NCBI GenBank assembly: GCA_023228445.1
Contig: JALOBD010000024.1
Coordinates: forward strand, 1-18,527
Direction of reading: 5' to 3'
DNA from: Sphaerochaeta sp.
Lineage (GTDB): Bacteria > Spirochaetota > Spirochaetia > Sphaerochaetales > Sphaerochaetaceae
Length of the DNA stretch: 18,527 nt
Both the position numbers and the translations under genes were made by a program. Position 1 is the stretch's first letter; every line of letters begins with the position of its first letter. The notes beneath the pieces were generated by a model. It was not told the DNA's origin. It was given only the letters and a program-made list of their open reading frames with translations, and searched no databases. Positions 1 to 6,913 of the stretch are shown here, piece by piece.

Positions 1-77
1 TGGGCTACGACGCCTACTCACTGCAGGGGGGGATGAACAACGGCTGGAAGCCGGCAAATCTGCCCTTGGTGAAGTAA
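1..77 (+). CDS. C-terminal end of a rhodanese-domain protein (partial)
   Basis: Only the last 24 codons are in the window, ending at TAA 75-77. The peptide reads GYDAYSLQGGMNNGWKP and then a short tail. This matches the final strand and helix of rhodanese (sulfurtransferase) domains, where a 'GY..V..L.GGM..W' stretch closes the fold. The active-site cysteine loop lies upstream and is not visible, so catalytic competence cannot be judged. Its position just before selC-selA-selB suggests sulfur or selenium handling, but this is inference. It could be a stand-alone rhodanese or the end of a larger multidomain protein. Confidence 0.6.
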   Translation, partial: GYDAYSLQGGMNNGWKPANLPLVK

Positions 78-90
78 TATTGACTGAGTG

Positions 91-112
91 GGGGACCGCA
101 GCGGTCCCCTTT
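91..112 (+). terminator. Hairpin directly abutting the 5' end of tRNA-Sec
   Basis: A perfect 8-bp GC-rich stem (91-98 with 102-109) closes a CAG triloop and is followed by only three Ts (110-112). The first base of tRNA-Sec is 113. It could be a weak intrinsic terminator or attenuator for the rhodanese gene, or a processing signal in a shared transcript. The short T-tract makes it a poor classical terminator. No convincing separate selC promoter is visible between 78 and 112. Confidence 0.5.
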
Positions 113-201
113 GGAAGCTGATGGGGCCTGGTGGCTCCCGCGGTCTTCAAAACCGTTGGCTGTACCAATAGCAGCGGCAGGTTCGATTCCTGCCTCTTCC
201 G
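113..201 (+). tRNA. selC: tRNA-Sec, anticodon TCA (UGA decoding)
   Basis: The sequence folds as a selenocysteine tRNA. It has a GGAAG 5' end and CTTCC plus discriminator G at the 3' end (201). The D-stem is 6 bp with a 4-nt TGGT loop (123-138), typical of tRNA-Sec. The anticodon arm is 140-156 with loop CTTCAAA and anticodon TCA at 147-149. A long variable arm includes GCTG/CAGC, and the T-arm is GCAGG-TTCGATT-CCTGC (177-193). CCA is not encoded. Odd point: the acceptor stem pairs well for the first five pairs, but positions 118 and 119 face pyrimidines (C-U, U-C). The 3' strand has only seven bases between the T-stem and the discriminator, so the acceptor-plus-T helix is about 12 rather than the usual 13 layers. 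selA and selB directly downstream support the identity. Confidence 0.93.
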
Positions 202-205
202 GACC

Positions 206-1543
206 ATGAATGAGATGTATGCCTCCCTCCCCCAAGTCGAGCGTCTCTTGCAACAGAGGCGCATCGAGGTGTGGTTCGACCGTATCAGCAGGCCGGTTGC
301 CGTCGATGCGGTGCGCCTGACGGTGGCTCGCCTGAGAAGCCGCATTGAGGCCGAGGGGCGCACCTTCTCGCTGCAAGAGGTCATACAGGCGTGCGAACAG
401 GAGTTGGAGAAGGCCTATCTGGGCCGTCTCAAGCCCCTTATCAACGCCACCGGGGTCATCATCCACACCAACCTCGCACGCGCTCCCATCAGCTCTCGAA
501 GCTGGGATGAGGCAAAAGCGTTGAACTGCCGGTATACAAACCTTGAGTTCGATCTTGAAGCGGGCAAACGCGGTATGCGCTCCTCTTTCACCACCGAGTT
601 GCTCTGCCGATTGACTGCAAGCGAGGCCGCACTGGTGGTCAACAACAACGCTGGTGCCATCTTTCTGATGCTCACCACCTTCGCCAAGGGCAAACGGGTC
701 ATCGTCAGCCGCAGCGAGCTGGTGCAGATCGGCGGGGGGTTTCGCATCCCCGACATCCTCACCAGTTCTGGAGCAAAGTTGGTGGAGGTGGGAACGACCA
801 ACATCACCACCATCGATGACTACCTTGGGGCCATCGACGAGCGAACAGCGATGGTCCTGAAGGTCCATCGCTCGAACTTCGCCTTGCGCGGTTTCACCGA
901 AGAGCCCACCGTCGCTGCGCTTGCCAAGGCACTGCCGCCTAACATCCTCTTGGTCGTCGACCAGGGTTCGGGGGTGGTGGGCGAGGGTGTTGCAGGCGAG
1001 CGGCCGGCCGGTGCTCACATCAAGGATGGCGCACACCTCGTCTCTTTCTCCGCTGACAAGGCACTGGGCTCGGTACAGGCAGGCTGCATTGTTGGAGGCT
1101 CATCTCTGATCACAAAACTGGCCAAGCACCCGCTCTACCGCACCCTGCGGGTAGGAAAGACCATCTCCTCGCTGCTGGAAGCCTCGCTCATCGACCACCT
1201 CAACGGAAGGCCGGTGCCTGTCTTGGCCTTTGCTTCCCGCACCATTGGGGAGCTGGAAGCGCTCGCACAGAAGATCCTCGTCCACCTCGATACCGATCGC
1301 CTCTCCGTGGTCGAGGACACCATGACCCTCGGCGGCGGCAGTACCCCTGACGAGAGCCTGCCCTCCCGCTCCATCCGACTCGCCTCTGCAAAAGCACACA
1401 AGGATGCCCACTTCTTGCGCTCTCGGCCTACCCCCATCATCGCAACCGTCTCCAAGGGTGCGCTGCTCTTGAACGTGGGAACGGTCTTTGAAGAGGAGTG
1501 CGAAGAGATCGCCCTGGCCCTGAAGGCGTTGTTGGGGGTCTAG
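206..1543 (+). CDS. selA: L-seryl-tRNA(Sec) selenium transferase
   Basis: SelA is a cytosolic PLP enzyme that converts Ser-tRNA(Sec) to Sec-tRNA(Sec) using selenophosphate. The 445-residue product has the family length and landmarks. These are an N-terminal LPQVERLL helix, NATGVIIHTNLARAP, a VVNNNAGAIFLML segment, VSRSELVQIGGGFRIPD, the VGTTN motif, and the PLP-lysine region SFSADKALGSVQAG with the lysine near residue 285. ATG 206 fits the family N-terminus; extending the frame upstream would run through tRNA-Sec. The start lies four bases after the tRNA 3' end (201) with no Shine-Dalgarno sequence, so translation may use a nearly leaderless message made by tRNA processing. ATG 215 is an alternative start. 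The TAG stop is followed one base later by selB, indicating an operon. Confidence 0.96.
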   Translation: MNEMYASLPQVERLLQQRRIEVWFDRISRPVAVDAVRLTVARLRSRIEAEGRTFSLQEVIQACEQELEKAYLGRLKPLINATGVIIHTNLARAPISSRSWDEAKALNCRYTNLEFDLEAGKRGMRSSFTTELLCRLTASEAALVVNNNAGAIFLMLTTFAKGKRVIVSRSELVQIGGGFRIPDILTSSGAKLVEVGTTNITTIDDYLGAIDERTAMVLKVHRSNFALRGFTEEPTVAALAKALPPNILLVVDQGSGVVGEGVAGERPAGAHIKDGAHLVSFSADKALGSVQAGCIVGGSSLITKLAKHPLYRTLRVGKTISSLLEASLIDHLNGRPVPVLAFASRTIGELEALAQKILVHLDTDRLSVVEDTMTLGGGSTPDESLPSRSIRLASAKAHKDAHFLRSRPTPIIATVSKGALLLNVGTVFEEECEEIALALKALLGV

Positions 1544-1544
1544 G

Positions 1545-3338
1545 ATGTACATCATCGGAACAGCAGGACACGTGGACCACGGCAAGTCCACCCTGGTCAA
1601 AGCGTTGACCGGCACCGATCCCGACCGCCTGCCGGCAGAGAAGGAACGGGCACTGACCATCGTCTTGGGCTTCGCTTCCTACCAGAACGAACAGCAGCAG
1701 ACCATCGGCATCATCGACGTACCCGGCCACGAGCGCTTCATCCGCAATATGGTCGGCGGCGTCTGGTCGCTGGATCTTGCCCTGCTCATCGTCGCTGCCG
1801 ACGATGGGTGGATGGAGCAGACCGAGGACCACACGGCAATCCTCAAGGCGATGGGGGTGGACCACATCATCGCTGTCATCACCAAGGCTGACCTGGTCGA
1901 TGAGCAGCGCCTTGGTGAGGTGCATCAAGAGATTGCCGGGCACATGGCACACACCTTCTCCACCACCCCCGCCATCATCACCACCAGTGTCCACACCAAC
2001 CGGGGCATCGAAGAGCTCAAACAGGCCATCGACGCCCACCTTGCAGTGCGGTCGACCGGCCGCTTTCCCCCCGCCCTCAGTGTCGACCGCTCCTTCCTCA
2101 TTGACGGCATCGGGGCGGTGGCCACCGGATCACTTCGATCCATGACGCTGCGCTCAGGGGAGACGGTCACCATTCTGCCCGCGGGAAAACAGGCACGAGT
2201 CAAAGCACTCCAGTCATTTGCCGCCTCGGTTGACCAAGCGGGTGACGGCAGCCGTATCGCCATCACGCTGCAAGGGGTTGGCAAGGACGAGGTCAAGAAG
2301 GGCGACCTGATCACCACGACCCCCTCCTTCTATACCTGCAGCACCACCGCCCACCTGCTCATCACACCGATTTACGATGAGGAGCAGGTGAAGATGAAGC
2401 GTATCAGCGAGGTGGAGATTGCAAGCGCCACCTGGCACGACCGGGCGACGGTGCGCGTATTGGGCCCGCTCTGTGCCCCGTTCCTCGTTGCCTGCCTCTC
2501 CGTTGCCCAAAAACGGCCCTGGTATCCAGGCCAGCAGGTGGTGATGATTCGAAGCGGGTCGGCCAAGGTCCTCGCCAAGGCAACGGTTGTCACGGCCAAA
2601 CCCCTCAACCGCGCCCACCAGCACCAGATAGCCACGGCACTTGAAGCGGGCAAGGAGATCGATGTGGTGCTCAGCGATGAGCAGCTGCTCACCCTATGGC
2701 TCACCGGTTGGGCCACGGTGGAGAGAACGGAAGAGACGCTGCAGATCCTCGGTGACTCCTACACCCGTCACGGCACGTGGTACCTGAAGGATTCATTGCT
2801 CAAGCACATTGAGGAGCAACTCATTGCCAAGCTGAGGACCCAGCTCTCGATGCCGCTGCAGACCTTCAAACAGGAGAGCGGGCTCTCTGCAGAGCTCGCC
2901 ACGCTGGTGGTCCAACGCTTGGGCAGGCGAGGCGAGATTGTGGTGCGAGGCCCTGCCATTGAGTTGGCCGCTGCGCAGGAGCCGCTGAGCAGCGATGAGA
3001 CGGCGTTCTTGGAGAAGATCGACGGGCGCGGCTTCGAAGGGTATCCAGTCAAATGGATTGAGAAGCGCGAGAAGCCCACCGTCGGGACGCTGCGCCACAA
3101 GGGAGAGCTTATCTTCGTCGAGTCGACGTACGTCTACTCGATGGCGACATTCATGACGATCGTCACCCTCATTTTGAAAGGCAAGCAGGTAGGCAGCACC
3201 TTCACGATCGCCGAGGCAAAGGAGCACCTGCCGGTCAGCCGCAAGTACATGATCCCGCTGCTCAATGCGCTCGAGGAGCAGGGGTTTGTAGCGCGCATTG
3301 GTGATACCCGGCAGGTGATCAAGCTGCCGGAGCGCTGA
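1545..3338 (+). CDS. selB: Selenocysteine-specific translation elongation factor
   Basis: SelB is the GTPase that delivers Sec-tRNA(Sec) to UGA codons on ribosomes whose mRNA carries a SECIS hairpin. The 597-residue product starts with the translational GTPase domain: G1 AGHVDHGKS (7-15), switch region with ERALTIVLGFA (34-44), G3 DVPGH (58-62) and G4 TKAD (113-116). Beta-barrel domains 2 and 3 follow (about 180-380). The C-terminal third is predicted to hold the winged-helix repeats that bind the SECIS. ATG 1545 is one base after the selA stop, so the two genes are probably co-transcribed. Switch I has Ala where many family members have Gly (ERALTI rather than ERGITI), a mild variation. The first gene downstream carries an in-frame UGA and is the obvious local client. 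Confidence 0.96.
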   Translation: MYIIGTAGHVDHGKSTLVKALTGTDPDRLPAEKERALTIVLGFASYQNEQQQTIGIIDVPGHERFIRNMVGGVWSLDLALLIVAADDGWMEQTEDHTAILKAMGVDHIIAVITKADLVDEQRLGEVHQEIAGHMAHTFSTTPAIITTSVHTNRGIEELKQAIDAHLAVRSTGRFPPALSVDRSFLIDGIGAVATGSLRSMTLRSGETVTILPAGKQARVKALQSFAASVDQAGDGSRIAITLQGVGKDEVKKGDLITTTPSFYTCSTTAHLLITPIYDEEQVKMKRISEVEIASATWHDRATVRVLGPLCAPFLVACLSVAQKRPWYPGQQVVMIRSGSAKVLAKATVVTAKPLNRAHQHQIATALEAGKEIDVVLSDEQLLTLWLTGWATVERTEETLQILGDSYTRHGTWYLKDSLLKHIEEQLIAKLRTQLSMPLQTFKQESGLSAELATLVVQRLGRRGEIVVRGPAIELAAAQEPLSSDETAFLEKIDGRGFEGYPVKWIEKREKPTVGTLRHKGELIFVESTYVYSMATFMTIVTLILKGKQVGSTFTIAEAKEHLPVSRKYMIPLLNALEEQGFVARIGDTRQVIKLPER

Positions 3339-3353
3339 AAACGCATATTTTAG

Positions 3354-3383
3354 TTGTTATATTTGTATCGATACGGTTATAAT
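3354..3383 (+). promoter_or_regulatory. Sigma-70-type promoter for the selenocytochrome gene, with a palindrome in the spacer
   Basis: TTGTTA (3354-3359) and a perfect TATAAT (3378-3383) are separated by 18 bp in an AT-rich pocket unlike the surrounding GC-rich DNA. The predicted transcription start is near 3390. The 5' leader of roughly 30 nt ends in GGAGGAG at 3411-3417. A perfect 10-bp palindrome, GTATCGATAC (3365-3374), lies between -35 and -10, where a repressor or redox regulator could bind. This makes the cytochrome-resB-ccsA unit separately controllable from selC-selA-selB. Confidence 0.7.
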
Positions 3384-3420
3384 GAATCGAACTTGATGAT
3401 TTTGGACTACGGAGGAGATG

Positions 3421-4779
3421 ATGGGAAGAACACGACAGAGAGTATTCCGCTTGGGCTTGTTCGCACTGGGTGCGCTCTTGCTCCTTGTTGGGACCGGATG
3501 CAAGAAGAAGGAGACCGAACAGCCGATCCAAGTCTCAGCGCGCTTTACCACGCCGGTGGCCATCGCGTCACAGCCAAGCAGCAAGTGCATCGCCTGCCAC
3601 ACCCAGGTTGGTCCGATCAACAACCTCGCCACACCCGTCTCTGCGGCAGCAGAGACAGGAGGATGAGCTCCTGCTGCGCCGGAGTTTTCGGCGCTTGAAA
3701 AATTCTTGGTTTCCACTGAGTTCTTGTCCACCTCCCACGGTAAGCTGGGGTGTGTAACCTGTCACGGCGGCAATGGTGATGAGGGTCGCTTCGAGTTTGC
3801 CCACGTGGGGGTCAACCCCTCGCCGTCGGCGGACCTCGGCGGTATCTGTGCCCAATGTCACCAAGAGGCCACCGACACGTACGCCAAGTCGCTGCACTAC
3901 TCGGTGCGGGGCTTTGCCAATTCGCTCATTGACTTTGCTGGCGACCCCCATGCACTTGACGACCCACACACGGGGCTTGGGGAGATCTTCAACCTCAACT
4001 GCATGAATTGCCATGCCACCTGTGGAGAGTGCCACGTCAGCCGACCGGACAGCTATGCTGGCGGTCTGATCGACAAACACCGTTTCTTCAGCACTCCGCC
4101 GATGGACCAGACCTGCTTTGCCTGCCACGGGGCACGCAACGCCGGCGAGTTCATGGGCCGCGTCGGCTTTGCCGTCGATGTCCACTACGAGATGGGCTTC
4201 ACCTGCGTCGACTGCCACGATGTGAGCAACTTCCACGGCACCGGCGTCGAGTACGCCTCGATGTGGGACAAGCCCACCCTGCCCTCCTGCGCCGACTGCC
4301 ACCCGGATGTGCTGAACGGGAACTCTTCGATCGAGATGCACAACGTCCATGGCGACAGCCTGGCTTGTCAGGTCTGCCACGCCCAAGCGAACCAGAACTG
4401 CTTTGAGTGCCATACCACCATCGCAGAGGACCGCCAGTCGTTGGCAAGCCACTCGGAGACGAGGGTTCTCTTCCGCATCGGACTGAACACCAACCCGACT
4501 GAAGAGAGGCCGTACAAGTACGTGGCGTTGCGCCACATGCCCACTACCGCAGACTCCTTCATCGAGGCGGGTGAGAACTTGATCCCGAACTTCGATGAGA
4601 AGGCGAACTGGAAGTACTCGCCGACGCACAACATCCAGCGGTCGACCTTCCAGAACGAGAGCTGTGACTCCTGTCACGGAAACCCGAGGATCTTCCTCAG
4701 TGAGAAGGACCTTCGGGAGACGGACAGCAAGGCCAACTGGCTGGTCATCCCGCCTGTACCGCCGGCACTCGAAGATTGA
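3421..4779 (+). CDS. Predicted selenocysteine-containing undecahaem c-type cytochrome lipoprotein (UGA at 3664-3666 read as Sec)
   Basis: This is one continuous frame of 452 codons with a single in-frame TGA at codon 82. The N-terminus has basic residues, a hydrophobic stretch and VGTGC at 23-27, a probable relaxed lipobox; export is required for c-type haem attachment. CxxCH motifs begin at residues 56, 111, 143, 194, 201, 232, 262, 290, 316, 327 and 415: 11 haems. Many extra histidines could be distal ligands. After the TGA the frame runs on without stops to ten haem motifs, and that part has no start with an SD sequence and no signal peptide. The only later start, TTG 3706, lacks an RBS. 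Sec82 lies in an Ala/Gly/Pro-rich linker between haems 1 and 2. All cysteines except the lipobox Cys belong to haem motifs. Start ATG 3421 has GGAGG at five bases; ATG 3418 is also possible. Role: probable extracytoplasmic electron transfer, substrate unknown. The alternative is a nonsense mutation or sequencing error. Confidence 0.82.
3664..3697 (+). promoter_or_regulatory. Candidate bacterial SECIS element following the in-frame UGA
   Basis: The UGA is followed by a perfect 6-bp stem GCGCCG (3676-3681) with CGGCGC (3689-3694) and a 7-nt apical loop GAGTTTT whose first base is G. A G at the start of the apical loop is characteristic of bacterial SECIS elements recognised by SelB. Fifteen bases separate the UGA from the loop, at or just below the short end of the usual distance. 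The lower stem does not extend well. A second hairpin (CAGGAG 3656-3661 with CTCCTG 3668-3673) places the UGA in its loop. A third, 8-bp stem with GGCA loop (3637-3656), lies just upstream. Confidence 0.6.
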
Positions 4780-4794
4780 TGAGCTGACTCAAGA

Positions 4795-4834
4795 ATCAGA
4801 AGAGCCGGAGGTGAAACCTTTTGGCTCTTCTGAT
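4795..4834 (+). promoter_or_regulatory. Large intercistronic hairpin before resB with an SD sequence in its loop
   Basis: A perfect 12-bp stem (4795-4806 with 4823-4834) encloses a 16-nt loop containing GGAGGTGA. Within the loop AGGT (4809-4812) can pair with ACCT (4816-4819), extending the fold. No T-tract follows, so it is not a classical intrinsic terminator. The loop SD is 7 bases from TTG 4821, an alternative resB start that would be buried at the top of the stem. It may stabilise the cytochrome message, lower expression of resB-ccsA, or gate the choice of resB start. Confidence 0.6.
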
Positions 4835-4850
4835 ATATTCAAGGCAAGCA

Positions 4851-6095
4851 ATGAAAAAACGCATCACCAAGATTATCCACCACATAGCCTCGCTGAGGGT
4901 AGCCATCGCCCTCCTGCTCCTTATCGCCGCCTATATCGTCATCGGCACGCTGTTGCCCCAACACAGTGCGCATAGCTACTATCTCGAGCGCTATGTGAAG
5001 ACCGGGCCCCTCATCATCGCCCTCACGCTGGACAAGGCGTATAGCTCCCCGCTCTTCATCATCCTGTTGGTTCTTTTCTCCATCAACCTGACGCTGTGTA
5101 CTGCCACGACGCTCAAAGCTCAGATCCGCCAGCTCAAGGGCACCTTCTTCCCCGCTGTTGCCAGCAGCGAGTTTGTTGTCGAAGGAGTCGATGAGGAGGC
5201 GGTGCGCTCCTACTCTCAGAGAATGCGCTTCAACGTGGTGGAGCGCGATGGTGAGATCCGGGCTGGCAAGATGCGTATCGGCGTACTGGGAGCCGCCATC
5301 ACCCATGTGGGCATCATCCTCCTCTTTCTCGGCGGGGCCATCGGAAACATGAGCTCGAGTGAGGAGATGGTGAACCTCCTGCCGGGAAACGAGCACCGCT
5401 TCGAGGCGCAGGGCTTCACCCTCACCCTCGACGACTTTCACATGACCTTCGACGAGAGCGGGGCGGTGAAGCAGTACATCAGCACCGTCACCGTCACCGA
5501 TGATGACGGGTCACAGCGAAGTGACCGGCTGTGGGTCAACAAGCCCTTCCACTACAAGGGCCTGGGGTTTTACCAAGCCAACTACAACTGGGCAAGCAAC
5601 CTCCGGATCGTCGAGCGCGAGAGTCGTGAGGTGGTCGCCGAGGGCTTGATGCGCAACGGTGGAAGCTACTTTTACCAGAGCAACCACCTCACCGTCCAAC
5701 TCTACGGCTACTACCCCGAGCTTGGCATCGGCCACCAACAGCAGCCGGTGAAGATCAGCGACCGGGAGATCGACCCGTACTATGCGGTGGTGCTCTACCA
5801 ATTCGGTGAGGCGGTGGGCTCCTATATCGTCGCGCCAAACCAACACATCCACTGGGAGGACCTGGAGATCTCCTTCACCCACTCGGTTGCCTACACCGGT
5901 CTCTTGGTCCGCAAGGACCTCTCCTACCCCATCGTGTTGGCCTCGTTCCTCATCATGATCGCCGGCCTTTTTATAAGCTTCTACCTCTATCCGCGGTTCC
6001 TCCTCTTCAAGGAAGGGAAGCTGTACACCTACAGCCGGAGAAACGGCTGGGTCTTCTATCAAAGCATACGATCGGCCTTTACCAAGAAGGAGTGA
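4851..6095 (+). CDS. resB: Cytochrome c biogenesis protein ResB (Ccs1 family)
   Basis: ResB/Ccs1 partners CcsA in System II cytochrome c maturation, carrying haem across the membrane and attaching it to CxxCH motifs outside the cytoplasm. The product shows the family plan. TM1 is close to the start (LRVAIALLLLIAAYIVIG, followed by TLLPQ). TM2 is FIILLVLFSINLTLC and TM3 is IGVLGAAITHVGIILLFLGG. A large extracytoplasmic domain of about 200 residues follows, then TM4 VLASFLIMIAGLFISFYLYP near the C-terminus. ATG 4851 (MKKRITK) has AAGG six bases upstream. An upstream TTG at 4821 has a stronger SD (GGAGGTGA) but lies in a hairpin and would add ten residues. The stop overlaps the ribosome binding region of ccsA, indicating translational coupling. 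The adjacent 11-haem cytochrome is the likely substrate. Confidence 0.9.
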   Translation: MKKRITKIIHHIASLRVAIALLLLIAAYIVIGTLLPQHSAHSYYLERYVKTGPLIIALTLDKAYSSPLFIILLVLFSINLTLCTATTLKAQIRQLKGTFFPAVASSEFVVEGVDEEAVRSYSQRMRFNVVERDGEIRAGKMRIGVLGAAITHVGIILLFLGGAIGNMSSSEEMVNLLPGNEHRFEAQGFTLTLDDFHMTFDESGAVKQYISTVTVTDDDGSQRSDRLWVNKPFHYKGLGFYQANYNWASNLRIVERESREVVAEGLMRNGGSYFYQSNHLTVQLYGYYPELGIGHQQQPVKISDREIDPYYAVVLYQFGEAVGSYIVAPNQHIHWEDLEISFTHSVAYTGLLVRKDLSYPIVLASFLIMIAGLFISFYLYPRFLLFKEGKLYTYSRRNGWVFYQSIRSAFTKKE

Positions 6096-6100
6096 CCACC

Positions 6101-6913
6101 ATGTATCAGAGTATCGAGAACATTACATTCACCATCGCCTTTGTCTTCTACGTCGCATCGGCACTGCTCTTCTTCGTGCACATCTCAAAGCTCTCCAAGA
6201 GAGTCGAGCGGGTGGCCCTCCTCACCACCATCGGCGGTCTGGTGCTCCACACCATCGCGATGGCGGCGCGGACCATCGGAGCCGGCAGGCTTCCGTTCAG
6301 CAACCAGTATGAGTTCGCACTCTCCTTCGCCTGGGGCATTGTGCTGAGCTTTGTCGTCCTCCATGCCCTCTACCGCTATGGTGCCATCGGGGCGTTCGTG
6401 ATGCCGCTGGCGATCCTGGTGATGGGGTACGCCTCGATGCAGAGCAAGACGGTGCGCCCGCTGATGCCCGCCCTCCAGTCGCTCTGGCTCACCTTCCACG
6501 TCTCTTCGGCAATCCTCTCCTACGGCTCCTTTGCCCTGGCCTGCGCCATCAGCGTGATCTACCTCATCGACTCCAAACGGGCCGATGACCACAAGATCCT
6601 TGCTGAGCCGGAGGTCAGTGACATCCTCAGCTATCGGGTGGTGGTCTTCGGCTTTCTGATGCTCAGTGTCGTCATCATCAGTGGTGCCATCTGGGCGCAG
6701 AAGGCGTGGTCGCGCTACTGGGCATGGGACCCCAAGGAGACGTGGTCGCTGATCACGTGGATCATCTACGCCATCTACCTCCACCTCAGGCTTCGCAAGA
6801 ACTGGAGGGGCAAGAGCGCTGCATGGTTCGCCATCATCGGCTTTGCCTCGGTGATCTTCACCTTCGTTGGAGTGAACATTCTCCTCCCCTCCATCCACAG
6901 CTATGCCACCTGA
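6101..6913 (+). CDS. ccsA: Cytochrome c biogenesis protein CcsA/ResC, haem handling
   Basis: CcsA is the polytopic partner of ResB in the System II haem lyase. The 270-residue product is strongly hydrophobic, with about eight predicted membrane segments. It carries the tryptophan-rich WWD motif WSRYWAWDPKETWSL (about residues 203-217), which binds haem at the outer face. Conserved flanking histidines are visible near residues 50 (LHTIAMAAR), 133 (TFHVSSAILSYG) and 266 (SIHSYAT). ATG 6101 has AAGGAG eight bases upstream (6087-6092), overlapping the end of resB. GTG 6092 is an alternative. resB-ccsA forms a minimal System II set directly downstream of a multihaem cytochrome, which matches its high demand for haem attachment. 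Confidence 0.93.
   Translation: MYQSIENITFTIAFVFYVASALLFFVHISKLSKRVERVALLTTIGGLVLHTIAMAARTIGAGRLPFSNQYEFALSFAWGIVLSFVVLHALYRYGAIGAFVMPLAILVMGYASMQSKTVRPLMPALQSLWLTFHVSSAILSYGSFALACAISVIYLIDSKRADDHKILAEPEVSDILSYRVVVFGFLMLSVVIISGAIWAQKAWSRYWAWDPKETWSLITWIIYAIYLHLRLRKNWRGKSAAWFAIIGFASVIFTFVGVNILLPSIHSYAT

Noticed and set aside
14..1036. Long minus-strand open frame opposite selA
   Set aside because: Antisense shadow of a GC-rich gene; no recognisable domain and no SD.
3421..3666. Independent 81-residue monohaem lipoprotein gene ending at the TGA
   Set aside because: Coding character continues in the same frame immediately after the TGA. A short product may exist as a termination product, but a separate gene is not the simplest reading.
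3676..3694. Rho-independent terminator inside the cytochrome gene
   Set aside because: The stem is GC-rich but no T-tract follows, and the frame continues for more than 1 kb with haem motifs.
3657..3700. Programmed frameshift at the AGGAGG-A-TGA site
   Set aside because: The frame after the TGA is the same as before it, and the other frames close soon without haem motifs, so readthrough rather than frameshift is indicated.
3706..4779. Independent cytochrome gene starting at TTG 3706
   Set aside because: No SD sequence, no signal peptide, and the frame is continuous with the upstream signal-bearing part through a single TGA.
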